Source: Periplaneta americana
Taxonomy: Eukaryota; Arthropoda; Insecta; Blattodea; Blattidae
NCBI RefSeq assembly: GCF_040183065.1
Contig: NC_091131.1
Coordinates: 100,378,330 to 100,442,329 of the forward strand
Direction of reading: 5' to 3'
DNA length: 64,000 nucleotides
Shown: positions 10,854 through 24,239 of the stretch, one piece after another
Layout of the letters: each line of letters starts with the position of its first letter
Position numbering within the stretch: the stretch's first letter is position 1
Notes under the pieces: model-generated
Databases searched by the model: none
The model's input: only the letters and a program-made list of their open reading frames with translations
Told to the model about the DNA's origin: nothing
Program-made: the position numbers and the translations under genes

Positions 10854-11517
10854 CGCTAAAATAAAGTCACTTTCAGAGATACGCCGTTGTTGTACTCGTA
10901 TACGTCCATATGTACTTTACATACCGAGGTAAACTGCATACGAATGTATTCAAAACCGGCGTATCTCTAAAGTCGACTTTTTTGAGTTCCTACGTCTCTT
11001 CGTGTGAAAGGCGACGAAATATTCACCCAGGATACTTACATGTCTATGAAACACCGTGCAACTATGTCACTATAAACAACTAATTTTCATACTTAAACAT
11101 TCACTTTTAAACATTTTCTTTACTTCATCAGAAAAAATTTTCGATATTCTGTAAAAATCCGTTTTTTAAGCATCCCCTAAACAAAAATGCTTTTGACTAT
11201 ACCTTCTGTCTGTTCGTTCGTCCGTCCTTTGTGAGTGTGATGTAGGAAATGGAAATTTATCCGCTTAAAGCGCATATGCAGTAGGGACTCGATCATCCGA
11301 ACACTTGGTAAACCGAAGGACGCAATAATTCGAACGGGCTCGAGAAACCCTTCCTTCCGCCTCGTCACTTGTCCAAACATGTAAACAGCTCAGCAAACTG
11401 TTGGTCATATGTTTCGTCACATTTGATACAAAAGTCATGAAATAATCTTTCTCCAGAGTTGGTGTCGGATAACGACGTCCTAGAGTCCAGGATAGAGAGA
11501 TCAGTCTCAGCAAACTT

Positions 11518-13077
<1,560 letters not shown>

Positions 13078-13263
13078 TAAGGAAGGTTTCGACATGTTTT
13101 GTCACACATATACGTATCGTATATACACATAAAATAAATGTGTTTCTTTTTTCGTTGAAAGTTTTTTTTTTTTTCGTTCAGAAAAGACCCCGTTAATCCG
13201 TACGATTAGCTAATACGAACAACCCCTTTCCCCAATCTGTTCGGATTACCAAGTCCCACTGTA

Positions 13264-14020
13264 ATAGTCTAAAATTAATTTATCTTAGCTAAACGTTTTC
13301 TTGATAATACTAAGTTAAGTAATCGACTCATTTATCAGTTTATTCTACATACGTCTAATACAAAAAGTTAAAAATAAAATATTAGATTTTTAAATTTGGA
13401 CCGGATCACCAATGTGTGTCTTTATTTGAAATAATCTATAATTACTAAACATTCTTATATTACATGCACAATATTCCCGTAAAAAATGACCCGCAGATAA
13501 TGAGTATATACAAAATTTATACAATAATTAGCGAGAAATCTCGGTACGCAGACATACAGCAAGCTCTAAATCACATTTTCAACATCAAGGATGCTTATGT
13601 AATACGTGAAAATCTCGAAGTGGATTATATGCAGCATTACAATATTGTCCCTAATAAGAAGTAAAAAGTAGAGCAGCGACTACAGTGTGCACCCTTCGAA
13701 CTGTAGCAAGATTTGATCATCGTAAAAAATCCAGCTTAAACCAGTTCTTAAACGCTTTATGTAGTTCTTAGTTGCTGTTTTTTCTTTAGTTCTTACATTG
13801 CCCTATACTCTATGTACTTCGTGTCATGGAAAAACGCATCATATTGCAAAATGAAACGCAATAAATGTTTCCTTGAGACTCACGAGATACGAGCAGTAAT
13901 AGACAACGGAGTCCCTTAACCTTGTGTGCTAATATACATGATGTTTGTTCCAGTGTTAGCGAGCTATGTTTTAGATACAACGATTGACTGTATGCATCTG
14001 CACACACAGCACATATACAG
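13264..14020. other. no supported gene; one short unrecognised frame
   Basis: A 66-codon frame at 13464-13664 has ordinary composition (for example RYADIQQALNHIFNIKD) but matches nothing I know. Confidence 0.4.
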
Positions 14021-14021
14021 G

Positions 14022-14565
14022 GTCTTTAAAATGTATTCAATATTTTAGGAGGTGATAGTATGCATCAAAACATGAAAATAATGTCTAATAAATATGGGTC
14101 CTACAACACATACTTTCTGAGATCTGAATACTTGTTCATAGGATGTGCTCAATGTGCCGTCCATTCATGGCAATGCAAAGTCCTAACAACGATCCCCAGT
14201 TAATCTCTGTGGTAGCACGTATGACCCCATTAATCTATCACCAAGAACGCTTGCCCATAAGTTGATTGAGAATCGGTGTTGATGCCTTGTTTCTTCAACT
14301 GCATGGGGATTTTCATTAGCCTACACATGCTGATTACGAAAATTCACAACACCATCTCTGCTGAACCCCGCTCATATCCGCAACCAGACTTTTGTTTTCA
14401 GAATTTCTTGCGACGTATCATTATTCCATACCAGGGGTGTCAACTACGGTAATATTATCTGTAGTCTGCTGTATTGTAGGGCAGAGAAATGCATTGACAA
14501 GAATGGACATCACACTGAGCACCTCCTATGAACAAGTGTTCAGATCTCAGAAATTTCTTCTGGAA
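14022..14565 (-). pseudogene. Tc1/mariner (IS630) transposase core fragment with long inverted repeats
   Basis: Minus-strand reading from about 14385 gives DGVVNFRNQHV, then a stop, then ANENPHAVEETRHQHRFSIN and LWASVLGDRLMGSYVLPQRL. This is the block that precedes the last catalytic residue in IS630-Tc1-mariner transposases. A CAGGGTCTTTAAAATGT terminus lies at 14022 after TA. The stretch 14105-14200 is repeated inverted at 14465-14565 (shared core GAACAAGTATTCAGATCTCAG with one change), so part of a long terminal repeat seems to be present on both sides. The right end is missing. Confidence 0.7.
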
Positions 14566-14588
14566 GCACAACGTTTTGACCTTTAAGA

Positions 14589-14960
14589 TATTTAGCCTAT
14601 ACACAGAACACAAAACCTCAATGTCAAGATTTTTCTCTAAAACACCGCATAATTTACCACTTAATTTTTCTGCATACTTTAAAGGAGCACTTTGAAGTTT
14701 ACTCCAAACCTCCTTGAGGATTGATAAAGATTCATGTAAAGACAAACCACATGTTTTTGTGGTTTCAGTTATAATTTTGAAATGTGCCTTTGCAAATATT
14801 CACTATTAAAATATTCTGTGAACGTTGAATTGACAAATCTTCAGTTGCACTTAGCGCACCAACGAATTCTTTAACTCCATTGAAATTATTTGCATAGAGA
14901 GAGCAGCTTCAATCCACGTACCTCAGCAGATAAGTATTGGCTCTGGGAGTAATGGGAGAT
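14589..14960 (-). pseudogene. hAT transposase middle region (CGGBP1-associated type)
   Basis: On the minus strand the pieces SLYANNFNGVKEFVGALSAT, EDLSIQRSQNIL, then LHESLSILKEVWSKLQSAP and KLSGKLCGVLEKNLDIEVLC appear in the order found in a hAT transposase family whose N-terminus resembles CGGBP1. At least two frameshifts separate them. The same family's zinc-finger leader appears at 63585. I recognise the block from memory; a protein search would settle it. Confidence 0.65.
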
Positions 14961-15213
14961 CTGGAAAATTTTCTTTGTAAGCATTAACTCTGGATGGGTA
15001 TCGCAAACACTCCTGCTTTCAACTGTAATAGGAATATAACATTGACAGTAACATCACGTGATTTTGTCAGTAGAGCTCGGAGACGCTCCTTACGGGTGCC
15101 TCCATAGTAAGGACTTTATTATCTTGTCACTAATGTGTTTAAATGTTAATTTTAAAATTAAACATTAAAAAATACATGTATTATATGCTCAATGCATGAA
15201 CAAATGAAGAAAT

Positions 15214-15727
15214 ATGCAGCAACATCGGAGATATGCAATTATATACACTATAAAACTTCACAAAGAAAAACAGAAGGACATGAAACATATTGCAAAAGTG
15301 AGAAGCTCCATCGCAACCACTCTTCGGAAGGTAAATTGGGAGGTTTACGAAGAAGTGCACTGCTTGGCTGAGAATGTGTCAACGAGAAGAACGGACATTA
15401 TAGTCATCGATCGCCGAAATTAAAGAAAGCTCATTCTACCCCACCGTCCGGTTTGAGAAGGATGATCAACAAGCCAATGACGTTAACGATGAAAATAAGT
15501 CTATTTACAATCCATGTATTCCTCCCTTTAGTGAGAGATGCAAAATGAATATTAACACATGGGAAGTGAAAGGACTTCTTTTTGGCGCTAGGGGAACTTC
15601 ATTTAAGTTAACCAAAACCATTCTCCTTTCTATTAAATTTTCTAATGAGGACATTAACAAGATTTGTCTAATGGTATTGAAAAAGTCGTCATCCATTTTA
15701 CAAAATCACTTGTATAATACTATTTAA
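15214..15727 (+). pseudogene. non-LTR retrotransposon C-terminus, endonuclease-like
   Basis: The first part ends WEVYEEVHCLAENVSTRRTD plus IIVIDRR; after a frameshift near 15421 the reading is PTVRFEKDDQQANDVN, ENKSIYNPCIPPF and GLLFGARGTSF, closing LKKSSSILQNHLYN. The D-(x)n-TVRFE arrangement resembles the PD-(D/E)XK restriction-like endonuclease at the C-terminus of R2-type LINEs, which nicks the target DNA. A related C-terminus is at 33830-34021. The reverse transcriptase upstream is absent, so this is a 5'-truncated, broken copy. Confidence 0.6.
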
Positions 15728-15729
15728 TA

Positions 15730-16318
15730 TTTTTTTTTAATCTCATTTCATTACTCTTCATTGTGCTTTCATCCCATATTTCTCCAAAATCAAATTGTAC
15801 TTTATTTTTAAATTTATCATTGTTCTGTATTCTCTCCGCAATCATATTGTATTTTTAAGTTAACCTCTGCTTTGTATTCTAGATCCTAGTGGTCAGCCGT
15901 AGATGTCGTCCAGATGTCCAAAATTGTGGAATTAGTAGCATATCACAAGTAAAAACAAACTAAATATGCATTTACATATAAATCCCATGTCTACTGGTGA
16001 GAGATTATAGTCTTAACAGCAAGTGCATGCCATTATGGCTGGCACTCATGACAGGAAATGCACATAATTATACAGATCATAAGATTAATAGAATTCGTCT
16101 GGCTTCACATCAATTGTCATTGAAATAAAATTCGCTGTATTTGTGAGTATAGACGATAAAGAAAAGTAAAAAAAAAAAAGACCTGAATTCCGTATTTAAC
16201 GTTCCTTTTACATGCACACAGTTGTTGCAATGAAAATCGATGATAATGAAGGTACAGTGAAATGAAAATGACAGGTGATAATGGAGTACGAGTCGCGCAA
16301 CTGCTTTGTTCATAAAAA
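15730..16318. other. AT-rich stretch, nothing recognised
   Basis: Nothing beyond short T and A runs. The 3' untranslated part of the LINE at 15214 may extend into it. Confidence 0.45.
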
Positions 16319-16319
16319 A

Positions 16320-16405
16320 ATCAGAAAGATTTTGCCAGGGATTGAATCCTAGTCTTTCTGATTAGAAACCGTCATCTGATCAACTAAACTAAGACCGGAC
16401 CACAT
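16320..16405 (-). repeat. tRNA-like SINE head, minus strand
   Basis: On the minus strand there is a B box GGATTCAATCCC with an A-box-like TTAGTTTAGTTGATCAG about 30 bp before it. No body is recognisable beyond it, and a MITE starts 30 bp away. Confidence 0.5.
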
Positions 16406-16434
16406 TTACAGAAGCAGGGAGGTAGACCGATTTA

Positions 16435-16672
16435 TTTAGTCCTGACAGCACGGCGACGCGAAAGAGGGGAAGTAATAGGAGTAGTGGGAAGAGTTACGGA
16501 GTAGAGATAAGGGCGAGCGGTTAGTAAAGAAATGCAGTACAGCTTGCTCTACCGTACGCGTGATATCCGATTGCTCTGAAAGCAAGCGACTGACTAACTC
16601 GAACACCCCTTGGCGTAACTTAATGGACTCGCCTGACCCAGGCGCACATTGTCGGCGACTGTCAGGACTAAA
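16435..16672 (-). mobile_element. MITE, 238 bp (family M2)
   Basis: The termini are TTTAGTCCTGACAG and its exact inverse. A second copy in the opposite orientation is at 30250-30507 and shares the internal CGCCTGACCCAGGCGC block and AACACCCCTTGGCGTAAC. It is non-coding; the ORF across it is a by-product. Confidence 0.85.
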
Positions 16673-17119
16673 TAATCGTATAATACTGTACCCCTCCACG
16701 TTCAGGAAGTTGGTTCCAGTGTTGTTCTGTGAATTATGACAAAGTGAAACATTTCGATTCTGGTAGAGATGGAATTTACAATATCACAGTTCTTAGTCAA
16801 TTGGCTTCCGATTGGACATTTTTGGCATTTGATGCTCCTCTTTTATCAAGAAAACGTTTACTCCACTACACAACCCTTTAACAATAATGTACTAACAGTT
16901 CACCTTGAAGAAATATAACTTACACGAAAATTATGTCGAATTTGCAGAGCATCAGTTTCGCAAGAGTCAGCGTTGAAGCCTTGTGGATGCCGGGATCGTA
17001 TCTAAAATCTTGCCTCGGGCTTGAATGTCATTGTCTGTAAGATTTGACCGTGATACTTAACGTGAGGTATATGTAAGGCTAAGAAGCTCGTAAATATGAC
17101 TCACAGTCAGGGTAAACTT

Positions 17120-17345
17120 GCGGGAGATAGCGGTGTGATTAAGTCATTTCGCTGTGTGCCGGAAATTCGAGGTTTGATTTCAGGTGGGGTTATGGATTTT
17201 CTCCATCAATATAATTGTTCCAGCCGCACTAAGGCCCTGTAGTTCACTCATCTAACAGAAATGAATACCAGGTTGTTTGTGGGAGTAGAAGTGGTCAGCA
17301 TGTAGGACTGACATCTCTACTGCTACTTAGAGCCGATTGTCTCGT
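17120..17345 (+). mobile_element. SINE family B, nearly complete
   Basis: A degenerate B box (GGTTTGATTTC) is followed by GGGGTTATGGATTTTCTCC, the region around AAATGAATACCAGGTTG and AGGACTGACATCTCTACTGC, in the same order as the copy at 20270-20520. Confidence 0.75.
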
Positions 17346-17889
17346 GAGATGGAAGACATTATTATGCTATCTGAAAGGCCTTTCAGAGACTCTAGTGGGA
17401 CAGTTTTGCTTGAAATTACATCTATTTTAGAAATAATCAGAAATAAATTACAAACAAAATTGGATGCAACATGTCAGTGGATTAGAATGAATACCGCTAC
17501 AAATTTTGAATTACCGATCCGGAGAAAGAAGAAGAATAAAAAGAAAGTTAAAAATGTCTGAATTTAATTTTGAGTAATAAAACGAACCAATTCGTCTAGA
17601 AATGTAAAAGATTATGATTAAGATGGTGGTGACGATAGGTGATTGATGGAAATTCCGACGATTGGTCACAGGTTATTGGTTCCAAGTACATTCGTCCCGA
17701 TATATTTGTCCATATCCAGTTTTAACCCCATTTCATGTTGTCCCAGATTACAATTATTGGTACCTGTCCCTGAATTTCGCTTGTGTCAGCTAATTAAAGT
17801 AAGTGTAGTTTCTCCCATAAATGATTTAGGCTACTAGAAATTAGACTCGTATATTACCATATATAGTGTAATTAATTTTTAAGTGATTT

Positions 17890-17953
17890 ACTTTACGACC
17901 TTTATCAACTGCTATTGTTATCTAGCGTCTGAATGAGATGAAGGTAATAATGT
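17890..17953 (-). repeat. SINE body A tail fragment
   Basis: It matches the ACGACGCTTTATCAAC and TTATTTAGCGTCTGAATGAG tail of the SINEs at 6288 and 39504, on the minus strand. Only about 60 bp remain. Confidence 0.65.
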
Positions 17954-18429
17954 AACTTCATTTGAATCGATGATTACAGAAAGGACCTGAGTCACACTTC
18001 TTTTTTATGAAATTCACTTATGGGCAGATTCTGAATCTCTGTAGGTATGTTCACCTTCGTGCATAGAAATACCCAAATCTACAGAAATCTAAGATTGAAA
18101 ATATGGGATTGAATATAGAAAGATCTGGAGTCCAGAACTGCGAAACTTCTCGTTGTATTGCACGAAATCGTAAGATTTTTTTCATTGCGCCTACATTTAA
18201 CCAGTTTGTCTATGAAAGTGAAAAGAAAAGGTTGGTTATGAGTGTACTAGTGGCTTAAACTTCAACATATTTCACCTGCCTTTGTCTAAAATCAAAATAT
18301 TGCTCTGCCTTTGTGCCTTGTATATCCAAACAATGCAATTCCAATCAAGGTGCAAAATGTCTGATATTAAGAAATCAGCCGGCGATCAATCGGTATTAGC
18401 GCCATCTCTCGGGAATTATCGGAGTGTGG

Positions 18430-18640
18430 ATTTTGCTGTTGTTGATAATGATAATAATTCTACAAAGAAAACGATAAATTTATGAGAAAATGATAATAAC
18501 TCTACAAAGAAAACGATAAATTTATGAGAAAACCGATATATTATACGATATAATGAATCAAAATTTCGATATCGATATATCGCTATATTGAAACTAAAAT
18601 ATCGGTATTTCATAAAACCGACATATCGTTCCCATCTCTA
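18430..18640. repeat. 42 bp direct duplication and AT-rich palindromes
   Basis: A unit containing CTACAAAGAAAACGATAAAT occurs twice in tandem (about 18458-18535), followed by CGATATCGATATATCG and other self-complementary segments ending near 18640. Confidence 0.7.
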
Positions 18641-18806
18641 GTTGAATATAATTACTTCTTACTGTGTTAGTAACTCCAGGAAGTAACACGTAAATATAAT
18701 TATGTTAACTCCTGCAGACGGTTTACTGTAATTTGCCACTTAGCTGTATAATTTAACTAACATATTATACAGTTTAACACAATTCCTTCAATTGAAATTT
18801 GTAGAA

Positions 18807-19068
18807 GTGAGCCAAAGATCAATTGCATGGCCTTCAAGCTCACCTGATTTGAGTCTCCTGGAATTCTGACTTTGGAGTAATTTGAAAATTAATGTTTGTT
18901 CGTCTAAAGAGGAAATTATAGAGTATCTCCAAGAGCGGATTGTGCTAGCCTTTGTAGCAATATAGGCTCCTACATCATGGAGACGATTTATGGACGCGTT
19001 GGAGAATTAATGAGTGAAAACACAGTTCTGTCTCATGGCCAAAAGCGAACATTTTGAACACTTACTGT
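18807..19068 (+). pseudogene. mariner-like transposase C-terminus
   Basis: The frame reads SIAWPSSSPDLSLLEF, a stop, LWSNLKINVCSSKEEIIEYL, QERIVLAFVAI, a stop, and WRRFMDALEN; a shifted frame near 19050 gives EHFEHLL. This is the SPDLSPLDF-LW catalytic block (it carries the third acidic residue of the DD(D/E) triad) and C-terminal tail of mariner-type transposases. At least three stops are present and the upstream two thirds are missing. No terminal repeats were found. Confidence 0.8.
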
Positions 19069-19069
19069 A

Positions 19070-20040
19070 ACAATAGAGCAATGTAGTCTATCATGAATAT
19101 AAAATTTCGTACCGTAACTCAAACCCAACTATTTTCGGACAGATGTAATATAACAATCTTTCAAATTTTCTGCAAGTTCAACACATCCTTAAAATTTTTC
19201 TGAACCTTTTTTGGGAGATTTTGTATACTTTTGTAATGAATAGACCTAAATAGCAATATTATGATAATGGCAATCATCACAACAAATTCTTTATTGTATT
19301 ATATATATTCTGATGCTGGAACTAACTTTAGAGCGAGCAAACATGACTAGGGATGCAAGAAGACATTCACAACACTCCGTTACGTAAGATACATATTTGT
19401 AATTGTATTTGGCAGACTAAGGTAGGTCTATTATCTGTTTCTCCTCTGGCTACAGGTCTGTAATTGGCTAGCAAATAAGGCAACAGTGCATTTGATAGTG
19501 ACACCCAAATACTAGTGCCACGAGCGGCGAACTTGGGAAAGGTCCAAGGAGATCGCCTCGATGAACTCATGAGCTTACCTACCTCACGGACCTTTCACTG
19601 CACCTCGAGCAAATCCTGCCGGACTCGACACAGTGAAAGTTGGTTGAAGTTTCTTTCGTGGAAGTATGCAGACTAGACATATTTAAAAATAAGCTTGATC
19701 TAATACAAAATTAGTGAAGAAGGGTGCACAGCTGTTATAAAAAATAATAGTATCTCCCCTAAATTCAATATGAGAAGACCCGACAAATTCAAGTGGAATT
19801 TGAGGTGAGCATCCATATTACCTCACAAAATTAACAATTTCTACATAAAATTATATTTTGTATCAATGATTCAGGGAACAATGGGATGTTACTGCACCGT
19901 ATCATCTTTCTAATTGCAAAGGATACCCAAGCAGAGCATTCAAGGTCCAACGACGGTAGGATGCCGACGCCAAAGTTATTAATAGGGCGCTATAATGACG
20001 TTCAGTGGCTACGGTCCAAACAGTTTCAGTGCCTTATTAA
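19070..20040. other. no supported gene or repeat
   Basis: The first 150 bp may be the tail of the mariner copy. The remainder shows no motif. Confidence 0.45.
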
Positions 20041-20044
20041 AGAG

Positions 20045-20250
20045 GTGATCTGCTGCGTTGATTATGTGATTAGTTTATATGCTTCCAAACCAAAGGTCCG
20101 TAGTTCGATTCCTTGAGGCGTTGGCAATGAATGAGATTTACCTTCCATCCTCGGAACTGAGTGATGTTGTCCTGTGTTGTCTCAGCTGTGGCTCTGTACC
20201 GTGCTAACCACATAATCACGGAGGCCAGCAATGTGTCCCTGTCTAGTGTC
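20045..20250 (+). mobile_element. tRNA-derived SINE, family C
   Basis: A B box (TAGTTCGATTCC) is followed by CTCAGCTGTGGCTCTGTACC and ACGGAGGCCAGCAATGTG. The same 3' block appears at 30530-30605, downstream of a MITE that interrupts that copy. Confidence 0.65.
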
Positions 20251-20269
20251 TTTCAACACATAATACCTT

Positions 20270-20530
20270 CCCAAGCGGAAGATTGCGGATTCGATGGGGT
20301 CATGGATTTTCTCCATTGATCTAATCTTTCTGGCAGTACTATGACCCTGGGGTTTACTTAATATCTAATAGAAATTAATACCAGAGGTCTTTCCTTGCGG
20401 TAAAGGCGGCAGGCATATAGGACTGATATCCCTACTGTTATTAATGCCGGTTGTCTGTACAGGTGGGTGTATTCCTCCTGTCATCCTGTGCGCCTCCATG
20501 GCCTATATTGGAGGTGTCTGACATCACATT
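20270..20530 (+). mobile_element. SINE family B, longest copy
   Basis: It carries a B-box-like GGATTCGATGGGG, the GTCATGGATTTTCTCC segment, AGTACTATGACCCTGGGG, GTAAAGGCGGCAGGCATATA, GGACTGATATCCCTACTG and a 3' part about CGCCTCCATGGCC. This copy defines the family order used for the fragments at 7890, 10340 and 17120. Confidence 0.8.
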
Positions 20531-20954
20531 GGATTATAAGTCAATAGGCTAATACAAGGAGAAATAAAACTGTCGAAAAAAAGAAAGATTAAAGAAGTGA
20601 AAGTAGTGCGGAGTCGATGTAGTGAGCACACTGTAGGCTTTATTAGCTGGATCCTAACACTGGTGCGGACAAGGTGAAATTTGTGATGGCGGTGGAAAAG
20701 TGGCTTTGAGACTAATTTTCTATGTATAATCAGTTTTTTGCTAGTTCTCTATCGGTTTTCTACAGTTCTTCCTTTACCTCTTTCCAGTAAAATGATGAAT
20801 TCAGGGCTCTGAGTTAAATTTCTCTCCAGGAGCACAGAATTCCCCCAAGAGATTTCACGCACTTTTAAGCTAATTGTCTTCAGTTTTAAGCTATTTATGA
20901 TAAATTTAACTAAAAAGACTAATTAAAATGAACAAATATTTTGTTTTCAGTTTT

Positions 20955-21152
<198 letters not shown>

Positions 21153-21269
21153 CCTATGTATGAATGAATCAGCTTAAACAAAGCTGGCTTTTTCGCAAAT
21201 AGATTATCGTATTAATACCGACGATATAATTATTTTACTTATTTTTTTTAATTTAAAAATATTAATGAA

Positions 21270-21330
21270 ATGGATCTGTTCCGCGCCATAGCTGCGTGGT
21301 CTAAGGAGTCATGAATTGTACTAGCCTACT
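21270..21330 (+). repeat. possible SINE head (A-box only)
   Basis: CATAGCTGCGTGGTCTAAGG resembles a leucine-tRNA-like SINE 5' end. No B box follows in register, so this is weak. Confidence 0.3.
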
Positions 21331-21851
21331 TATCTACTATTCACTCACCCACCTACTGTCCACCACCAAGTTCCTGCCCACCTATCTGCCCACATATCGA
21401 CTTATCTATCTACCTACCCATTAGTGTAGTGCATGTTCGAACATGAGAGGGGATATCAAGATTTCGTTCTACGCCATAGGCATCCCAACAGTACGTCAAA
21501 GTGAAGCGTGTAAACTAAAATAACAGAGTCCATTGAAAACCGGTTAGACGCCTTATGTTCGGTTCATATTTGCCGAGTCTCTGTAGAACCGAAGCTACCT
21601 TTGCGTCTGTTCAATCCTTTCTTTTCCTTACATAATATATTCGGTACCTTTCTCCTTAGTTCCTCCTCTAGCTGCGCTTTTAGGGTTCAGCTACATACAG
21701 ATGCCAGGCACATATCTTGCGAAGTTACGTACAGTAATGAATATATGTAATTTTTCTTGTTATTAAAATGACTAAACAACCACACAAATATATGTATAAA
21801 TAAATCAAATAAAATATATTTAAAAAAACGTAAATGTTAAAAGTACCGGCT

Positions 21852-22060
21852 AGCATTGTGCAATATTGAAACATGAGAGAGGAAACGAAGACATTACAAA
21901 CTTCGTATTATTCCACATGAAAAACTAATCGCAAGATATGAACTGAAATCCTTAAGCGGATTAAAATAGTGTCCTGCAATATTTGAACATGAGAGAGGCA
22001 ACCGAGATATTATAACCTTCGCATTATTTTATATGAAAAACTAATCGCAAATGCTCAAAC
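21852..22060 (+). repeat. diverged direct repeat of about 115 bp
   Basis: The unit starting GCAATATTGAAACATGAGAG (21860) recurs at 21976 as GCAATATTTGAACATGAGAG, each followed about 60-75 bp later by TGAAAAACTAATCGCAA. A third start is at about 22050 and a related phrase (GTTCGAACATGAGAGG) is at 21434. Confidence 0.7.
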
Positions 22061-22726
22061 ATGAAGGGGTGGGAGCGGAGGACAGATAGTATTTTCATAA
22101 CAAGGTGGAACCAAAGAGTTTGTAATACTTACTAGAGACACATACCCGTGAGTGGCAGGCAAGAAAAATGTCACAAATTGAATCGGCTAGCATCCGCCAT
22201 TAACGGGAGTGTTTGCGGCGCGAAATTAAAAAACAGTACCACAATACACTGATGTAGCCTGGTGATAGACACTGTTTTAAACACCTTTTACAAAGGATGA
22301 GTCGTGATGAAATAAACATGAATGGCAGAGGAGCGCTATATTTATTGAAGTATTGTAATTATTCATCTTTGGCGATATTCTAAAAAATAAATTAAATCAC
22401 CCATATACACTCGGGATAAGTATGTGAAATATTGAATAATGACAAAGTCAACATTAATTTCAGCATTACTAGTATTGTTTTAAGGACATAATAATGGATA
22501 TTTACTGTAATATTTAAAATTATCTAATTTCAGTCCTTTCATGTAAAGGAAGAGGAAGGTATATGGGGCTTAGAACATATTTAGTGGTGAAATATGAGAT
22601 CATAAAAATTCTGGAAACTGATTTAAAATATAATGAGAATAAATTTTGTCACAAAACAATCTATTCATTGTGTAGTTTATGACCACCAAGTTAGAGGTCG
22701 TTACAGACTTTTTAATACAATTAGTA

Positions 22727-23652
22727 CCGGTAATAGTAGGCCTAGGAGTAGTGGTAATAATAGACCTAGTAGTAGTAATGATAAGCCTAGTAGTAGTGGT
22801 AATATGCCTAGTAGTAATGGTAATAGGAGGCCTAGTTTTGGTGGTATTAGTATGCCTAGTAGTAGTGGTAATAGTAGGCCTAGTAGTAGTGGTAATAGTA
22901 GGCCTAATAGTAGTGGTAATAGTAGGCGTAGTAGTAGTGGTAATAGTGGACATAGTAGTAGTGGTAATAGTAGGCCTAGTAGTAGTGGTAATAACAGGTC
23001 TATTAGTAGTACTAGTAGTAATAATAGACCTAGTAGTAGTGGTAATAATAGGCGTAGTAGTATTGGTAATACTTTAGTAGACGTAGTAGTAGTAGTAGTA
23101 GTAGTGGTAATAGTAAGCCTAGTAGCAGTGGTAATAGTAGGTGTAGTAGTATTGGTAGTAGTAGGTCAAGTTTTGTGGCAATAGTAGGCCTACTAGTAGT
23201 GGCAATAGTAGGCCTAGTAGTAGTGGTAATAGTAGGCCTAGTATTAATGGTAGTAGTAGGCCTAGTTTTTGTGGTAATAGTAGGTCTAATAGTAGTGGCA
23301 ATAGTAGGCCTAGTATTGGTGGTAGTAGTAGGCCTAGTAATAGTGGTAATAGTAGGCCTAGTAGTAGTGGTAATAATAGACCTGGTAGTAGTGGTAATAG
23401 TAGGCCTAGTAGTAGTGGTAATAGTAGGCCTAGTAGTAGTGGTAATAATAGACCTAGTAGTAGTGGTAATAGTAGGCCTAGTATTGGTGGTAGTAGTAGG
23501 CCTAGTTTTTGTGGTAATAGTAGGCCTAGTAGTAGTGGTAATAATAGACCTAGTAGTAGTGGTAATAATAGACCTAGTAATAGTGGTAATAGTAGGCCTA
23601 GTAGTAGTGGTCATAGTAGACCTAGTAGTAGTGGTAATAATAGGCCTAGCTA
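22727..23652. repeat. 24 bp minisatellite, about 38 copies
   Basis: The consensus is close to AATAGTAGGCCTAGTAG plus TAGTGGT. Because 24 is divisible by three, several frames stay open on both strands (Thr-rich on the minus strand, Val- or Ser-rich on the plus strand), while the frame reading TAG is closed. I regard those frames as by-products, since composition mirrors the repeat and no start context or flanking coding sequence exists. Confidence 0.95.
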
Positions 23653-23839
23653 GGCCATAAGCTATATTTTCACTAATTTCTCTGCATTTAATACAACCAA
23701 AAACTAGACGTACATACTGTACAAAACGAAAATTACATGATTAGTTCATTTATTGTGAAATAAAACAGTTTTAGACAGATATAATCTGAGGATTTTCTTA
23801 TGCACTCTGCTATTATAATCCAATGTAATGTGATGGCAC

Positions 23840-24058
23840 CTAACCCTTACGTACATTATTGAAATCAACCTTATAAACCTGATTAATGGGTTTCTGGAAA
23901 AACTTTATCCCAGAAATATTCCGACATTCTGTGAACACATTCAAAGGAGGAACTGCATTTGAAACATTCTTCCAAATATTAAGATATGCATGGTTTCCTG
24001 AGCATCCTACAATAGTAGCTATGTTGGAACAATTATTTGCGGCGCAGTATTTCACCAT
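23840..24058 (-). CDS. possible THAP-type zinc-finger first exon or fragment
   Basis: From an ATG at 24058 the minus strand encodes MVKYCAANNCSN, resembling the start of THAP domains (Met-Val-x-x-Cys-x-Ala-x-x-Cys-Ser-Asn), which are C2CH DNA-binding modules found in host proteins and in transposases. The usual downstream Cys-x2-His, FP and AVPTIF-like parts are not recognisable in frame, so the exon could end shortly after CSN or the resemblance could be chance. Upstream (24090-24340) is more GC-rich than the surroundings and could be a 5' untranslated region. I would not name it. Confidence 0.3.
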   Translation of the reverse strand: MVKYCAANNCSNIATIVGCSGNHAYLNIWKNVSNAVPPLNVFTECRNISGIKFFQKPINQVYKVDFNNVRKG

Positions 24059-24239
24059 TTTCTTATTATTTCCCTTCAAGTGTTCTTATATTTATTCGTA
24101 CTCCTCAATAAGCATGAACTGCTTGCACTCCTGGCGAAGCACCAACTCCCTTTAATGGCGGCCGAAAAGCGGTTCAATTTTGTACGCGAAACTAGCGCCG
24201 TTGGTGTCTCTAGTTGTATATTACAAACTCTTTGGGTGG

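Noticed and set aside
17337-17561. 74-codon Lys-rich frame as a gene
   Set aside because: No recognised motif, and it begins at the edge of a SINE, so support is insufficient.
22727-23652. CRISPR-like array of 24 bp repeats
   Set aside because: There are no unique spacers; the units are contiguous, and the surroundings are eukaryotic.
22600-23660. Thr-rich and Val-rich proteins of up to 194 codons on both strands
   Set aside because: They are forced by the 24 bp period of the minisatellite and have no independent coding evidence.
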